A stretch of DNA of 38,263 nucleotides from Paraglaciecola sp. (GCF_030730205.1 NZ_JANQVQ010000225.1:1-38263), one strand, 5' to 3'. Positions 1 to 9,300 are shown, counted from the first letter of the stretch. Translations and numbers: made by a program. Notes: generated by a model from the sequence alone, not told the origin.

Positions 1-40
1 TACTAGCCTGTTAATTTAAAATAAGATCAACAGGCTAGTA
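1..40 (-). terminator. Hairpin downstream of rluF, probable terminator cut by window edge
   Basis: Perfect 12-bp inverted repeat: arms 1-12 and 29-40, with a 16-nt AT-rich loop. It begins 16 nt past the rluF stop codon in the direction of transcription. Any following U-run would lie outside the window, so calling it a terminator is inference from position; the inverted repeat itself is seen directly. Confidence 0.6.
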
Positions 41-56
41 GAAGCAACAAAACAAG

Positions 57-794
57 TTATGCCGTTTTAGACGAATTCATCACAGCCGCTTGCAGATTTT
101 CAACTTCATCGCCAGTTAAATCTCGCCACTGTCCTGCTTTTAGCCCGGCGAGTCTTATTGACATTATCCGTGTGCGTTTTAACTTGACTACCTCATAACC
201 AAGATATTCACACATTCGTCTTATTTGTCGATTCAGCCCCTGTGTTAGCACAATCGTAAACACCATCTTACTCTGCATTTTAACTGTACAAGGTTTTGTG
301 ATGGTATCCAAAATTGGAATGCCTTTGGCCATTTTATTGATAAAGTGCTCTGTTAATGGTCGATTTACCGTAACCACATACTCTTTGTCATGGGCATTTT
401 CGGCGCGTAAAATTTTATTAACGATGTCACCATCGCTGGTCAAAAAAATCAAACCTTCGGAAGGTTTATCTAAGCGACCAATTGGAAAAATTCTCTCGCT
501 GTGTCCAATTGCATCGATAATATTGCCGTTAATATGACGCTCCGTGGTGCAGGTTATCCCTACCGGTTTGTGATAAGCAATATAGACCCTATCTGACTTA
601 TTCCTGGCACTCGCTGAGACCAACTGCCCCTGTACTCGCACTTCGTCGCCTGGTAGGACTTTGGTGCCTAGTTCAGGTGTTGAACCGTTTATCGTAACCT
701 GCCCCGCTTCAATTAATTTATCTGCTTCACGACGGGAGCAAAAACCCGAATCGCTGATAAATTTATTGAGGCGTATTGCGTCTGACTGACTCAT
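57..794 (-). CDS. rluF: 23S rRNA pseudouridine synthase RluF
   Basis: This is a 245-residue member of the RsuA/RluB/RluE/RluF pseudouridine synthase family. An N-terminal S4 RNA-binding domain (about residues 7-55, with the typical LNKFISDSGFCSRREAD start) precedes the catalytic domain. The catalytic motif GRLDKPSEGL carries the conserved Asp at residue 109, and the C-terminal part contains the family's LNRQIRRMCEYLGY signature. RluF family members isomerise U2604 of 23S rRNA, with some activity on tRNA-Tyr in E. coli. RluF is preferred over RluB or RsuA because of the short tail and the INGNIIDAIGHSERIFPIGRLDK-type context. It ends 16 nt before a hairpin and starts 65 nt after the DUF349 gene, so it could be cotranscribed with it or have its own promoter. 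Confidence 0.9.
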   Translation of the reverse strand: MSQSDAIRLNKFISDSGFCSRREADKLIEAGQVTINGSTPELGTKVLPGDEVRVQGQLVSASARNKSDRVYIAYHKPVGITCTTERHINGNIIDAIGHSERIFPIGRLDKPSEGLIFLTSDGDIVNKILRAENAHDKEYVVTVNRPLTEHFINKMAKGIPILDTITKPCTVKMQSKMVFTIVLTQGLNRQIRRMCEYLGYEVVKLKRTRIMSIRLAGLKAGQWRDLTGDEVENLQAAVMNSSKTA

Positions 795-859
795 TTTTGC
801 CCTGATTATCGTGACATACTGTAAATAACACTAAGTTTACCATTTGACTCTCTGGCGCC

Positions 860-3679
860 TTAATAGATGAATAAAGATTGAACCCGCTCAAAGTAACTCT
901 GCTCGTTGGTCGTTAAAGGACCTAAACTGATCCATTTTTTAAGTAAATCATCTGCTTGCTCTAGGTCGCCATCTTGTAATTTCTTAGCCATTAATTGCAA
1001 TTGAAGATGTTGTCTTAACGCACTGTCCACGTTAGGGGAAGCCTGCTCTTTAAGAATTTCTAACATCACCGTTAGCTCGTGACGTGTGAGCATCGGGCCC
1101 TGTGCTGACTGATTAAATGCTGCCTGCCAAGTATTTGACAACTCCTCATGTTCAGCTGGCAATTCATCTGGTGTTTGCCACTTCGACATCACCTTAAAGA
1201 CAGACACATATTGGCGCTGAACCAAGCTTGATTCTTGCTTCGCTATGCCTTGTGAAATCTGCTGTTCTAGGCCTTGTAGTTGGCGCTCCAAGGCATGGCG
1301 CTCTTTACTAGCTACTGAAGCTAATAGGTCAGTAATGTCTGCTTTTAACGCACTGGCTTGCTCAAACTCTGCTTTATTTTGCGCCTGTTCGACTGCACTT
1401 TGCATAGCAGCGAGCTTTTCTTTGAGGCTCACTATTTGCTGAATTTGCTGTGACTTTTGCTGCTCAAATTGGGCATTACGTAACGCAAATACTTTGTCAC
1501 AAGCTTCTTTGAAAGCGGGCCATAACACAGCTTCTGCTTTTTTACCTGCGTGCTGCGTAGACTTCCACTGCTGCTGAAGTAACTTAATCTGGTTAATGCC
1601 GTCTTCAATTGGTGTAATTTCAAGGCACTGCTGAGCCTTTTTAACTAAGACTCCTTTTTGCTCTGCATTGCTTTGATAATAAGCAGACACTTTTTCTTTT
1701 AGGGGTAATACCGCGCTTTGAAATCTAGCATACAGATCATTGCGTAAACTAAACTCAACTTCGCCGGTTTTGCGCCATTTCTGCTGCAAAGTAGTCAGTT
1801 GTTTAGACAATTGGCTCAACTCACCTGTGGATTCATTCAACTGCCCTAACTCAAGTAAAATAGCGTTTTTGTCTTGCAGATTTTGAGCTCGCAATAGTTG
1901 TTGCTGCTCATAATGAGCTCGGCAAGGCGCAAACGCTTTTTCTAAGGTTTCATCAAAGGCAACGTTCAGTGCTGCATCCGATTCTGAATCAATCACACCT
2001 AAACTGTTCCATTGCTGACGAAGCACTTTAATAGCTTTTGCTTGCTCTTCAATATCGCTTAGCGGTGCAAGTACCAGCTGCTCAGCGTCACTAAGTAAGG
2101 CTGGCTTTCGGGGGGCAGCAATATACTCTTGCCAATCTTTTAAATTTTCAATTTGCTGTTTTATCTGCGAATGTATTTTATTCAGTTTATCTTGTTGTTT
2201 TTCTGGTAGTTTTTCATACCAAACCAGCACTTTGCTATACACATCAATAGCAAGACGAAAACGCCCTTGATTGATCAAACCTTCTATCGCGCGATACTTA
2301 TTTCGGCAACGTGCAACCTCTTGGTTAACTTGCTCGCTCAGGTTTTTAATTGCGCCTTGCCAATCATGCACAACTTGTTGCCAAGCCGAAAGCAATTCAG
2401 CAGGTAGGTTTTTATTAAAACGCTGCGTAATTTCACGCCACTGGTGTTTTACTTCTCTCAAATATTGCTCTGCGGCATCAATTTGACTGACATCATCAGG
2501 CAATTTTAAAGCACTAAACTGCTGCAATAATTCTTGGCTGTGACCTAAACACAACATGAAACCAGGCAAATTTGCCAAGCTTTCTTGACACTGAATTATT
2601 TGCTCGATGATCAGCTCTAAACGCCTTTTTTCTACAGATTTGTCAGCCGGCAGCGACCTTAGTGTTTGTTTCACACTGTCGTACAAGTGATTTAATTCTT
2701 CAGTAGTCGACTCAACCTGGTCATTTGTTATCTCAAGCATGTGCTCACGTAATAAAGCATTGGCTGCATCGAGGACTTCGCGACTCTTTGACTGGAGATC
2801 ATTGATGTTTTTGCTGAGTAACTGGGCAGCTTGCTCTTCTTGCCATTGAGGTTTGAGCAGCTCAATCGTGTTGTTTACACGCTGGCTTATTTCACTAAAT
2901 TTTTGTTCAAATTCTCGTTTTTTGCTTTCGGCCAAACAAGAAAACTGTTCACAAAGCTCAGCATATTGAGCCGTTAATAATTCTTGCTGTACCGTGATAA
3001 TACGTAAATCAGTCTGTTCTTTTAAGGCAAGTAAGCGAGAGAGCAACATTGTCGTGTCTTTTTCAATACTGATGGGCAACTGTTGTTGCAAATCCCATTT
3101 TTGCAGTATGTCGCGAGCTTTTTGATTGACTGCCTCAGCGCGGCCTTTTTTAATGACTTTTGCTAGCAATTTTCGGCTAGTTGCTTCATCGCTTAATTTA
3201 TCCATTAAACGGTTTTGCAACTCGGCATTGCTCGATTCTAATATGATCTTTTCCAGCACTACAGGCTTTGATATTTTGGTGAGTAATGTTTCAGCTAAGC
3301 GTGTATCCGATTGCACCCAAGGTAAAAAAACCAACTTTTCTAGCAACTTTACGTCTTTGCATTGACGCACAAAACTGAGCTTTTCTTGTTCATTTAAGCG
3401 GGTATTGGTAGGATCAAACAGGCTTTGTTCAACAATTTGCTGTGATTTTTTAAGTACCCTTTCGTCTTTACTTATCTCAGACATTTTATACCACAAGGTA
3501 AAACTATCTAACTTTTGCAAAGCAGCTAAACTGACTCCAGCATCAGGATCGTTAAACGCCAATTCGTGTAAAACCGATTTTTCAGCAGAAAGCTCACTGT
3601 TTAACTTTTCAATGGCTTTGATGCGAACGTGTGGATTTGGATCGAGATGTTTGGAACGAAAAAAACGATTAAATATCAT
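860..3679 (-). CDS. Large DUF349 coiled-coil protein
   Basis: A 939-residue protein of unknown molecular function. The N-terminal ~90 residues look like short alpha-helical HEAT-like repeats (phrases such as NPHVRIKAIEKLN and DPDAGVSLAALQKL). The rest is very rich in Gln, Glu, Leu and Lys, with several DUF349-like units recognisable by W-x5-G spacing (for example QQWNSLGVID, QKWRKTGEVEF, QQWKSTQHAG). There is no signal peptide or membrane segment, so it is probably cytoplasmic. Its start overlaps the end of yeaC by 11 nt, which implies translational coupling, and both follow a zinc-ribbon gene. Proteins of this type are common in Alteromonadales, Vibrio and Shewanella. I know of no established activity, and none is assigned here. 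Confidence 0.85.
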   Translation of the reverse strand: MIFNRFFRSKHLDPNPHVRIKAIEKLNSELSAEKSVLHELAFNDPDAGVSLAALQKLDSFTLWYKMSEISKDERVLKKSQQIVEQSLFDPTNTRLNEQEKLSFVRQCKDVKLLEKLVFLPWVQSDTRLAETLLTKISKPVVLEKIILESSNAELQNRLMDKLSDEATSRKLLAKVIKKGRAEAVNQKARDILQKWDLQQQLPISIEKDTTMLLSRLLALKEQTDLRIITVQQELLTAQYAELCEQFSCLAESKKREFEQKFSEISQRVNNTIELLKPQWQEEQAAQLLSKNINDLQSKSREVLDAANALLREHMLEITNDQVESTTEELNHLYDSVKQTLRSLPADKSVEKRRLELIIEQIIQCQESLANLPGFMLCLGHSQELLQQFSALKLPDDVSQIDAAEQYLREVKHQWREITQRFNKNLPAELLSAWQQVVHDWQGAIKNLSEQVNQEVARCRNKYRAIEGLINQGRFRLAIDVYSKVLVWYEKLPEKQQDKLNKIHSQIKQQIENLKDWQEYIAAPRKPALLSDAEQLVLAPLSDIEEQAKAIKVLRQQWNSLGVIDSESDAALNVAFDETLEKAFAPCRAHYEQQQLLRAQNLQDKNAILLELGQLNESTGELSQLSKQLTTLQQKWRKTGEVEFSLRNDLYARFQSAVLPLKEKVSAYYQSNAEQKGVLVKKAQQCLEITPIEDGINQIKLLQQQWKSTQHAGKKAEAVLWPAFKEACDKVFALRNAQFEQQKSQQIQQIVSLKEKLAAMQSAVEQAQNKAEFEQASALKADITDLLASVASKERHALERQLQGLEQQISQGIAKQESSLVQRQYVSVFKVMSKWQTPDELPAEHEELSNTWQAAFNQSAQGPMLTRHELTVMLEILKEQASPNVDSALRQHLQLQLMAKKLQDGDLEQADDLLKKWISLGPLTTNEQSYFERVQSLFIY

Positions 3680-3962
3680 CCTGTTTAAACCGCGCTATAG
3701 TTTGATTATCGAAAGATTGTTGGGCAAGTTCTTTTTTTAAAGCGTCTCGGCTTTTGTGCACTATTTCGCCGTTTGCACCAACGGTCATGTGTTGTTCAGA
3801 TTTCAGCACTTTAGACTGATATAGCATAACAGCTTGAATACATGTTTCTTTTTGTTGCTCTGTCAAGGGCGAGCCATCAAGCCACTTTCCGGTTTCTACT
3901 GAGCCACGTAGCTTTTCGTATATGTCTTGCGACATGTTTTGCACGAGTACTTCAACATTCAT
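3669..3962 (-). CDS. yeaC: YeaC family protein (DUF1315)
   Basis: A small 97-residue protein matching the YeaC/DUF1315 family, recognised from the N-terminal pattern with SVETGKWLDGSPLTEQQKE and the CIQAVMLYQSK segment. The family is widespread in gammaproteobacteria and its function is unknown. The protein is hydrophilic with no membrane segment. It sits 13 nt downstream of the zinc-ribbon gene, and its last 11 nt overlap the start of the DUF349 gene, so the three probably form one transcript. The recognition is from memory of the family; there is no catalytic motif to point to. Confidence 0.8.
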   Translation of the reverse strand: MNVEVLVQNMSQDIYEKLRGSVETGKWLDGSPLTEQQKETCIQAVMLYQSKVLKSEQHMTVGANGEIVHKSRDALKKELAQQSFDNQTIARFKQDDI

Positions 3963-3975
3963 TACTGGTTATCGC

Positions 3976-4302
3976 TCAATCAGATTTTTTAATAAAAACA
4001 AGGCGCACACGATTCACTATGTACCAAATGAAACCGCTCGCGGCTACTGCAAATGCAAGTTTAAATTGAATGTCTTCTTGGGTCACATCGCCCCAATACA
4101 TAAAACCAAAACCACCAACAAACAACAACATGGCCAGCATTGACTGATTTTGAATACTTTGGCGTTGCAAATACTTTTTCAATGCGTTTTTTCTCGCAAA
4201 GTCCTCAACACTCGCTTGACCAATTGCAAAGTCACAGTGCTGGCAACTTTGTGCTTTGTCTGAAATTTTTTTGCCGCATGAGGGACAATCTATCAATGCC
4301 AT
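3976..4302 (-). CDS. Zinc-ribbon membrane protein, uncharacterised
   Basis: About 108 residues if started at the ATG ending at 4302. This start is chosen because GGAG lies about 7 nt upstream and because the zinc ribbon then begins at once (MALIDCPSCGKKISDKAQSCQHC, a CxxC…CxxC pair). An in-frame start at 4344 would only add 14 unconserved-looking residues. Two hydrophobic stretches in the C-terminal half (around LAMLLFVGGFGFMYWG and LAFAVAASGFIWYIV) suggest two membrane helices, ending in a basic tail. This 'zinc ribbon plus two helices' plan is common for small bacterial membrane proteins of unknown role. It heads a probable operon with yeaC and the DUF349 gene. Confidence 0.75.
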   Translation of the reverse strand: MALIDCPSCGKKISDKAQSCQHCDFAIGQASVEDFARKNALKKYLQRQSIQNQSMLAMLLFVGGFGFMYWGDVTQEDIQFKLAFAVAASGFIWYIVNRVRLVFIKKSD

Positions 4303-4384
4303 TTTTCTACTCCACACAGGTAGCTCAATAAAGGTTATGACCAAGCTACTTTATACGATGTTCACTAAAAACAGTTTTTAACTT

Positions 4385-4411
4385 AAAAGCGCAGCTATGA
4401 GCTGCGCTTTT
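4385..4411 (-). terminator. Rho-independent terminator of the symporter gene
   Basis: Perfect 12-bp stem (4385-4396 pairing with 4400-4411) with a 3-nt loop, GC-rich in the core and flanked by A/T runs so that the minus-strand transcript ends in UUUU. It lies 14 nt past the stop codon of the symporter. The symmetry means it could also act on the plus strand. Confidence 0.85.
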
Positions 4412-4425
4412 GTTAATCACTAAAC

Positions 4426-6099
4426 TTAAGACTTATGTTCTTTATTAAATTTATCCCAGTAGCTTGCTACCGAATCTTTCATTTCTTTTCTGAGCAAAAA
4501 GATACCAAATAAGTTGGGCAAGGTCATCACTACTATCGCTACTGCAGATAGCGTCCAAACTAAGGTCGTATCAGACACTGCAGCCCAAACAAAGCCTGCA
4601 ACGTAAACCACTCTATATGGCATAACCGAACGCGGGCCAAATAAATAGGTCATGGCTCTGTCGCCATAATATGACCAAGCGATGGCTGTTGAAAAAGCAA
4701 AGAGCAATAAACCTATTGAAACAATATATTTTCCCGAATCGCCAAAGAACCCTCGTGTAAACGCTACCGCCGTTAAACTGGCTGAGTGAATTAACGAGTA
4801 ACCAGACACCATGATGTTATCTTTAAGCAATTGCCCATTAACTACTTTTAACGTACCGGTAAAAGTATCTTCAGGATCACCCACTGTAAAGGTCACGTCT
4901 TCAGCTAATGAACGCGCGTTAATAATAGTAAATCCAGTGCTAACAGGTTTACCGTTGACCACTTGTATTTCACCATTAAATTCCTCAACTTGGCTTTCAT
5001 CTAAACCGTTCAAGTAATTATAAAGTTGTTTTTTATCGCTATCGCTCGACTCAAGGTAAGCACCGGCAACAATGTCCATGTCTGAACGATCAAAGGTATT
5101 CCAGTGTTTTTCTTTCCAAACGCCCGATGACAAGATCACCAAACCAGTTAAGGTACAGATAATAATAGTATCGATAAAGGGCTCAAGTATTGACACCATT
5201 CCTTCAGAGACAGGCTCATCTGTTTTTGCCGCTGCGTGAGCAATTGGTGCAGAACCTTGGCCCGCTTCGTTTGAAAACAAACCTCGGTTAACGCCGCGGT
5301 TAAACGCATAAGCGATAGTCGCCCCCAAGAAGCCACCTGTTGCCGCCGAGCCAGTAAACACATCTGATAACACAGACACAAACGAAGGTCCGACGTTTTC
5401 AAGATTGGCAAAAATAACAGACACCGCACCAACCAAATAAATAAGCGCCATTAAGGGTACGATTTTAGACGTTACTGCTGCAATACGGGTAATACCGCCC
5501 AAGATAACCAATGCCAGTAAAATACCCAACACGCTACCAACAATAAGAGGATCGAAGCCAAAGGTGGATTCAATACTGGTCGCGATACCGTTACTTTGAG
5601 GCAAGTTTCCAGTACCGAATGAACTGATAACGGTTGCCACAGCAAAGGCAACGGCTAGCCATTTCATGTTCAAGCGTTTGTCCATGTAATACATGGGACC
5701 ACCAGCCATCGTACCGTCAGGTGTTTTATCACGGTATTTGTGAGACAAGGTCACTTCTACGAATTTGGTTGTCATCCCTAAAAAAGCCGTTGCCCACATC
5801 CAAAACAACGCAGCCGGCCCACCTAAAAAGATAGCAAATGCCACCCCACCGATGTTACCTGTACCAACGGTACCTGATAAGGCGGTTGTCAGTGCTCGAA
5901 AATGCGTCGTATCCCCTGGAGAATCCGCTTTATCGTATTTTCCTAACACCACTTTCCATGCATGTTTGAAATATCGAACTTGTGGAAATTTCAAATATAT
6001 TGTGAAGAACAAACCGGTACCGAGAAGCACATAAGGAAACCAGAAGGCTCCACCCAGCATGCCGTCAAGTGACTTTAAAAAATCATGAAATATTTCCAC
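4426..6099 (-). CDS. Sodium:alanine/glycine symporter (AGCS family)
   Basis: A 557-residue inner-membrane transporter of the AGCS (AlsT/DagA/AgcS) family, which imports alanine or glycine with Na+. Family signatures are [12 protein letters not shown] (about residues 76-87), GGPMYYMD (133-140) and [24 protein letters not shown] (266-289). About ten or eleven hydrophobic helices are visible. Start is GTG at 6097-6099, supported by a GGGGA ribosome-binding site 6 nt upstream. It is longer than usual for the family (about 450-500). The excess is a polar stretch at residues 326-435 between two helices, containing two similar segments ([10 protein letters not shown] and [10 protein letters not shown]). 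It is followed by a strong terminator and is probably monocistronic. Whether alanine or glycine is preferred cannot be told. Confidence 0.88.
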   Translation of the reverse strand: MEIFHDFLKSLDGMLGGAFWFPYVLLGTGLFFTIYLKFPQVRYFKHAWKVVLGKYDKADSPGDTTHFRALTTALSGTVGTGNIGGVAFAIFLGGPAALFWMWATAFLGMTTKFVEVTLSHKYRDKTPDGTMAGGPMYYMDKRLNMKWLAVAFAVATVISSFGTGNLPQSNGIATSIESTFGFDPLIVGSVLGILLALVILGGITRIAAVTSKIVPLMALIYLVGAVSVIFANLENVGPSFVSVLSDVFTGSAATGGFLGATIAYAFNRGVNRGLFSNEAGQGSAPIAHAAAKTDEPVSEGMVSILEPFIDTIIICTLTGLVILSSGVWKEKHWNTFDRSDMDIVAGAYLESSDSDKKQLYNYLNGLDESQVEEFNGEIQVVNGKPVSTGFTIINARSLAEDVTFTVGDPEDTFTGTLKVVNGQLLKDNIMVSGYSLIHSASLTAVAFTRGFFGDSGKYIVSIGLLLFAFSTAIAWSYYGDRAMTYLFGPRSVMPYRVVYVAGFVWAAVSDTTLVWTLSAVAIVVMTLPNLFGIFLLRKEMKDSVASYWDKFNKEHKS

Positions 6100-6164
6100 T
6101 GCTTTCCCCTTTATTTATTATTTTAGTCAGTATTTTATTGTTTTTTGTAACGGTTTTATCGTTC

Positions 6165-7292
6165 CTAACGAAGCATATCAACTACAGCACGCATAGCAAT
6201 CATTACATCTTCACCCAACTGTTTACTGCGCGCAGGCGACCAGCCATAGGCACTGTCAGGTAAATCGATATTATCTTTAAAAGGCATTTCTAAGGTAAAG
6301 GCTAAACAATCAAAGTGTTGACCAATAGCGTGAGTGGCGACTGTGGGATTGGCCTCTCCTGGTTTGTCTTTTGGATAGCCAAAACTGTCTTGGAAGTCTG
6401 GCGTTGCTAACATAAAGTTTTGCTTAAATTTATCTTCTAAATTTTTAATGCGAGGAGAATAGCCTGGGTTACCTTCACAGCCAGCTACAAAATTGTAGGG
6501 TAGTGCTTCATCACCATGGACATCTAAAAACATGTCCACCCCAGTTTCTATCATTTTTTGTTTGACAAAATACACCTCAGGACTAGACGCTAAACTAGGT
6601 GTCGCCCATTCTCGATTAAGGTTCACGCCAATAGCATTGGTGCGCAAATGACCGCGAACAGAACCATCGGGATTCATATTGGGTATGACGTAAAATACCG
6701 CTTTTTCCAGCAATTGACGGGCAACACCATCACTCTCATCTAATAAACGTTCCAAAAATCCTTCAACAAACCACTCAGCCATGGTTTCACCTGGATGCTG
6801 TCTGGCAGTGACCCAGATAACTTTTTTGCCTTCTTCTGGTTCACCTACCACCAACATCGACATATCACGCCCATCGAGGGTCTCGCCTAAAAACTGCTGC
6901 TGACATACGGGTGATTGCTGCGCCCATGCTAAAAGATCAAGATGACGTTCGTAGCTATAAGGGGCAAAATAAGCATAATAAACATGCTCATATTCAGGGG
7001 TGTGTTGTATGACTAAACTGTCACCATCAAACTCGGTATCGACTCTGAACCATTCTTGGCGATCATATGAAGCTACGGCTTGATAATTCTTCCAACCATC
7101 AGGGTAAGCGGACTGATGTAAATTGGTGATAACAAGCTTGTGTGATAAAAATGCGGTGGTTTCAAGTTTAAAATGGAACCATTGAAAAAAGTCTGATTGC
7201 TTGTCTTTTTTAATGCTCAGTCTAATGTCATTTGGCGAAGAGGCATTGTTTACCTCGATATTTCCACTATCAAAATTGCTGCTTATTCTCAC
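6165..7292 (-). CDS. M14 family zinc carboxypeptidase, cytosolic CCP/AGBL-like
   Basis: A 375-residue peptidase of the M14 family, subgroup resembling cytosolic carboxypeptidases. An N-terminal beta-rich domain (about 1-120, with SYDRQEWFRV and YYAYFAPYSYERH) precedes the catalytic domain. Zinc ligands are visible as RQHPGET (H166, E169) and DVHGDE (H259). The substrate-binding NMNPDG (205-210) and GVNLNREW motifs are present, and the catalytic Glu is in TLEMPF (E335). All key residues are intact. No signal peptide, so probably cytoplasmic. Bacterial members are of uncertain substrate; related eukaryotic enzymes deglutamylate proteins. Start is GTG at 7290-7292, with a weak AGAG upstream. It is flanked by the symporter and GAPDH genes, each with its own terminator. 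Confidence 0.85.
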   Translation of the reverse strand: MRISSNFDSGNIEVNNASSPNDIRLSIKKDKQSDFFQWFHFKLETTAFLSHKLVITNLHQSAYPDGWKNYQAVASYDRQEWFRVDTEFDGDSLVIQHTPEYEHVYYAYFAPYSYERHLDLLAWAQQSPVCQQQFLGETLDGRDMSMLVVGEPEEGKKVIWVTARQHPGETMAEWFVEGFLERLLDESDGVARQLLEKAVFYVIPNMNPDGSVRGHLRTNAIGVNLNREWATPSLASSPEVYFVKQKMIETGVDMFLDVHGDEALPYNFVAGCEGNPGYSPRIKNLEDKFKQNFMLATPDFQDSFGYPKDKPGEANPTVATHAIGQHFDCLAFTLEMPFKDNIDLPDSAYGWSPARSKQLGEDVMIAMRAVVDMLR

Positions 7293-7415
7293 GATATATT
7301 CTCTAATAAATTTGACCGCGGTAATTTAACACAGCTTCAATAAAAAAGGTTATAACTGGAGAAACTGAACAACAAAAAGGCTGAAATTTTCAATTTACAG
7401 CCTATATTAGCGCAT

Positions 7416-7451
7416 AAAAACGCCGCTATGCTGCCTTAAAACAGCACAGCG
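7416..7451 (-). terminator. Terminator of the long GAPDH gene
   Basis: Ten-bp stem with one mismatch (7424-7433 with 7442-7451) and an 8-nt loop, followed on the minus strand by GCG and a run of five U. It starts 8 nt past the GAPDH stop codon. Confidence 0.7.
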
Positions 7452-7458
7452 TCTTTGC

Positions 7459-8919
7459 TTACAGTTTCACTGTCGCGTGAGGTAAGGTGGGTGATGTTAA
7501 CCCTGACATTTTTTCTAGCACCTTCATGACCTGACAGCTATAGCCAAACTCATTGTCGTACCAAACATAGACAGTTGCTCGTTGGTCAACCACGATGGTT
7601 GCCTTTGAGTCAACCACAGCTGGGGCTCTAGTTCCTACTAAGTCTGTGCTCACTATTTCACTTGAAGCCGTATAGTTAACTTGATGTTGCAGGTCGGAAA
7701 AAAGCGAAACATCACGTAAGTAATTGTTGAGCTCGTCCTTGGTAGTGGCTTTGCTCAAATGTAAATTTAAGATCGCTAGGGAAACGTTTGGAGTAGGTAC
7801 GCGAATAGCACTACCCGTTAGTTTACCCTTTAATTGCGGGTACGCTTTCGCAACGGCTGTAGCAGCACCGGTTTCAGTGATAACCATGTTCAAAGCCGCA
7901 CTGCGTCCACGTCGGTCACCCTTGTGGAAATTATCAATCAAATTTTGATCATTGGTAAATGAATGTACCGTTTCTACATGCCCACTTTGAATCCCAAAAT
8001 GTTCATCTAGCGCTTTTAAAACAGGGGTGATGGCATTGGTGGTACAGCTAGCGGCTGACAATATGACGTCTTCTGCGGCTACGTCATTATGGTTAACACC
8101 AAAAACAATGTTTTTTATGTCGCCTTTGCCCGGCGCGGTCAAAAGGACTTTTTTAACACCCTTCGACAATAAATGCTGACTCAAACCCTCTTGATCACGC
8201 CACATTCCGGTGTTGTCGATCACAATGGCGTTTTGAATACCGTAATGGCTATAGTCAACTTCTTGCGGCGAGTTAGCGTATATCACTTGAATATAGGAGC
8301 CATTCGCTTTGATGGCATTTTTTTCAGTATCAATGGTGATGCTGCCATTAAAAGGGCCATGCACTGAATCGCGTCTTAGCAAACTAGCACGCTTTTCAAG
8401 ATCTCCACTCTTACCGCCTCTTACAACAATCGCTTTTAAGCGCAGCTTATTATTTTTCCCCTGACGTTCGATAAGTAATCTGGCTAAAATACGACCTATT
8501 CGACCAAAACCGTATAACACCACATCTTGTGGCTCTTGAGCGTCATGTACGCCAATAATTTCAGCAAGTTGCTGTTGCAGGTATTGTTCTACTGATTGCT
8601 CTGCAAATTGTGCATCATAGTGATAAGCGTATGCTAGTTTTCCTAAATCAATATGTGCTGGGGCCAGAGTCATTTGACTGATAGCGTCTAACAAAGGCCA
8701 GCTTTCACGCAACCTTAGTTTATGCGTTTCCTTTAAGCGGACGGACCGGTGCGCTTTGATGATGTCGATTGCACTTGCGCCAAGTAACGGACGCCCATAC
8801 ACCGAGATTTCGATTGCATGATTGCGGTATAACTTTCCTAGCAAAGGCTGCATTTGCTCAGCATATTCCTGCCTTTCTTGCCAACTGCTTAATAATTCCT
8901 GTTCTAATTGCTGATTCAT
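7459..8919 (-). CDS. Long-form glyceraldehyde-3-phosphate dehydrogenase (GapB-like)
   Basis: A 486-residue GAPDH with a ~130-residue N-terminal extension before the Rossmann motif YGFGRIGR (136-143). The catalytic motif SAASCTTN places the active-site Cys at 292, and the C-terminal WYDNEFGYSCQ signature is intact. The family oxidises glyceraldehyde-3-phosphate to 1,3-bisphosphoglycerate with NAD(P)+. Long forms of this type are known from Shewanella and other Alteromonadales beside the normal ~330-residue GapA, which is also in this window. The dinucleotide-ribose loop differs from GapA: it reads VVRGGKSGD instead of GINDLL, with no Asp at the NAD-selecting position and two extra residues, so NADP use is possible (inference). 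A HexR-like site lies about 200 bp upstream. The gene looks monocistronic, with its own terminator. Confidence 0.9.
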   Translation of the reverse strand: MNQQLEQELLSSWQERQEYAEQMQPLLGKLYRNHAIEISVYGRPLLGASAIDIIKAHRSVRLKETHKLRLRESWPLLDAISQMTLAPAHIDLGKLAYAYHYDAQFAEQSVEQYLQQQLAEIIGVHDAQEPQDVVLYGFGRIGRILARLLIERQGKNNKLRLKAIVVRGGKSGDLEKRASLLRRDSVHGPFNGSITIDTEKNAIKANGSYIQVIYANSPQEVDYSHYGIQNAIVIDNTGMWRDQEGLSQHLLSKGVKKVLLTAPGKGDIKNIVFGVNHNDVAAEDVILSAASCTTNAITPVLKALDEHFGIQSGHVETVHSFTNDQNLIDNFHKGDRRGRSAALNMVITETGAATAVAKAYPQLKGKLTGSAIRVPTPNVSLAILNLHLSKATTKDELNNYLRDVSLFSDLQHQVNYTASSEIVSTDLVGTRAPAVVDSKATIVVDQRATVYVWYDNEFGYSCQVMKVLEKMSGLTSPTLPHATVKL

Positions 8920-9114
8920 AATTGAAAGTGGCTACCTACAGTGAATGATTTTGATATTTTTTGTCGCTAGTCTTAGCTGACATATCAATCTTGATTACGG
9001 ATATACAGCGATGCTGTGATAAAGCGGCGTCATTCTAATGAAAGTGATCCCTTTCGCCAAATTGGCACTAAATTACTAAAATGATTAAAAATCAGTCTTT
9101 TAAGCTATTTAATT

Positions 9115-9129
9115 TGTAATATTTCTACA
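9115..9129. promoter_or_regulatory. Possible HexR operator upstream of long GAPDH
   Basis: The 15-mer TGTAATATTTCTACA matches the recalled HexR consensus (TGTAAT-www-ATTACA) in the whole left half-site and differs at two bases in the right one. It is 195 bp upstream of the GAPDH start codon. AT-rich DNA gives such matches by chance; the stronger gapA site is the reason for listing it. Confidence 0.3.
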
Positions 9130-9275
9130 CTTTTAACTTAGACTTTTAAAATAGATTCAGAGTGAGGTGATAAATCGGCAGGCAAGGGTTAAAACAGCCT
9201 TATTCAGCGTTTTTGAGACCTAATAAATGAAATTTACTTTCACGATATTTTTTATACTTTTTTGACCTAAAACAA

Positions 9276-9300
9276 AAAACGCTCAATAATTGAGCGTTTT
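9276..9300 (-). terminator. Terminator of msrB
   Basis: Stem of at least 10 bp (9276-9285 with 9291-9300), small loop. On the minus strand it is followed by UUUU continuing into UGUUUU. It lies 14 nt past the msrB stop codon. Confidence 0.85.

Noticed and set aside
3405-3740. 111-residue plus-strand open frame opposite the DUF349 and yeaC genes
   Set aside because: Antisense to two well-supported genes, low-complexity composition with many Ser and Cys, no ribosome-binding site and no family resemblance.
7378-7403. AGGCTG/CAGCCT inverted repeat after the long GAPDH gene
   Set aside because: Only 6 bp with a 14-nt loop and no U-run; the nearby 7416-7451 hairpin explains termination better.
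9061-9080. Possible sigma-54 promoter starting TGGCAC
   Set aside because: The required GC element at -12 (TTGC type) is missing at the right distance.
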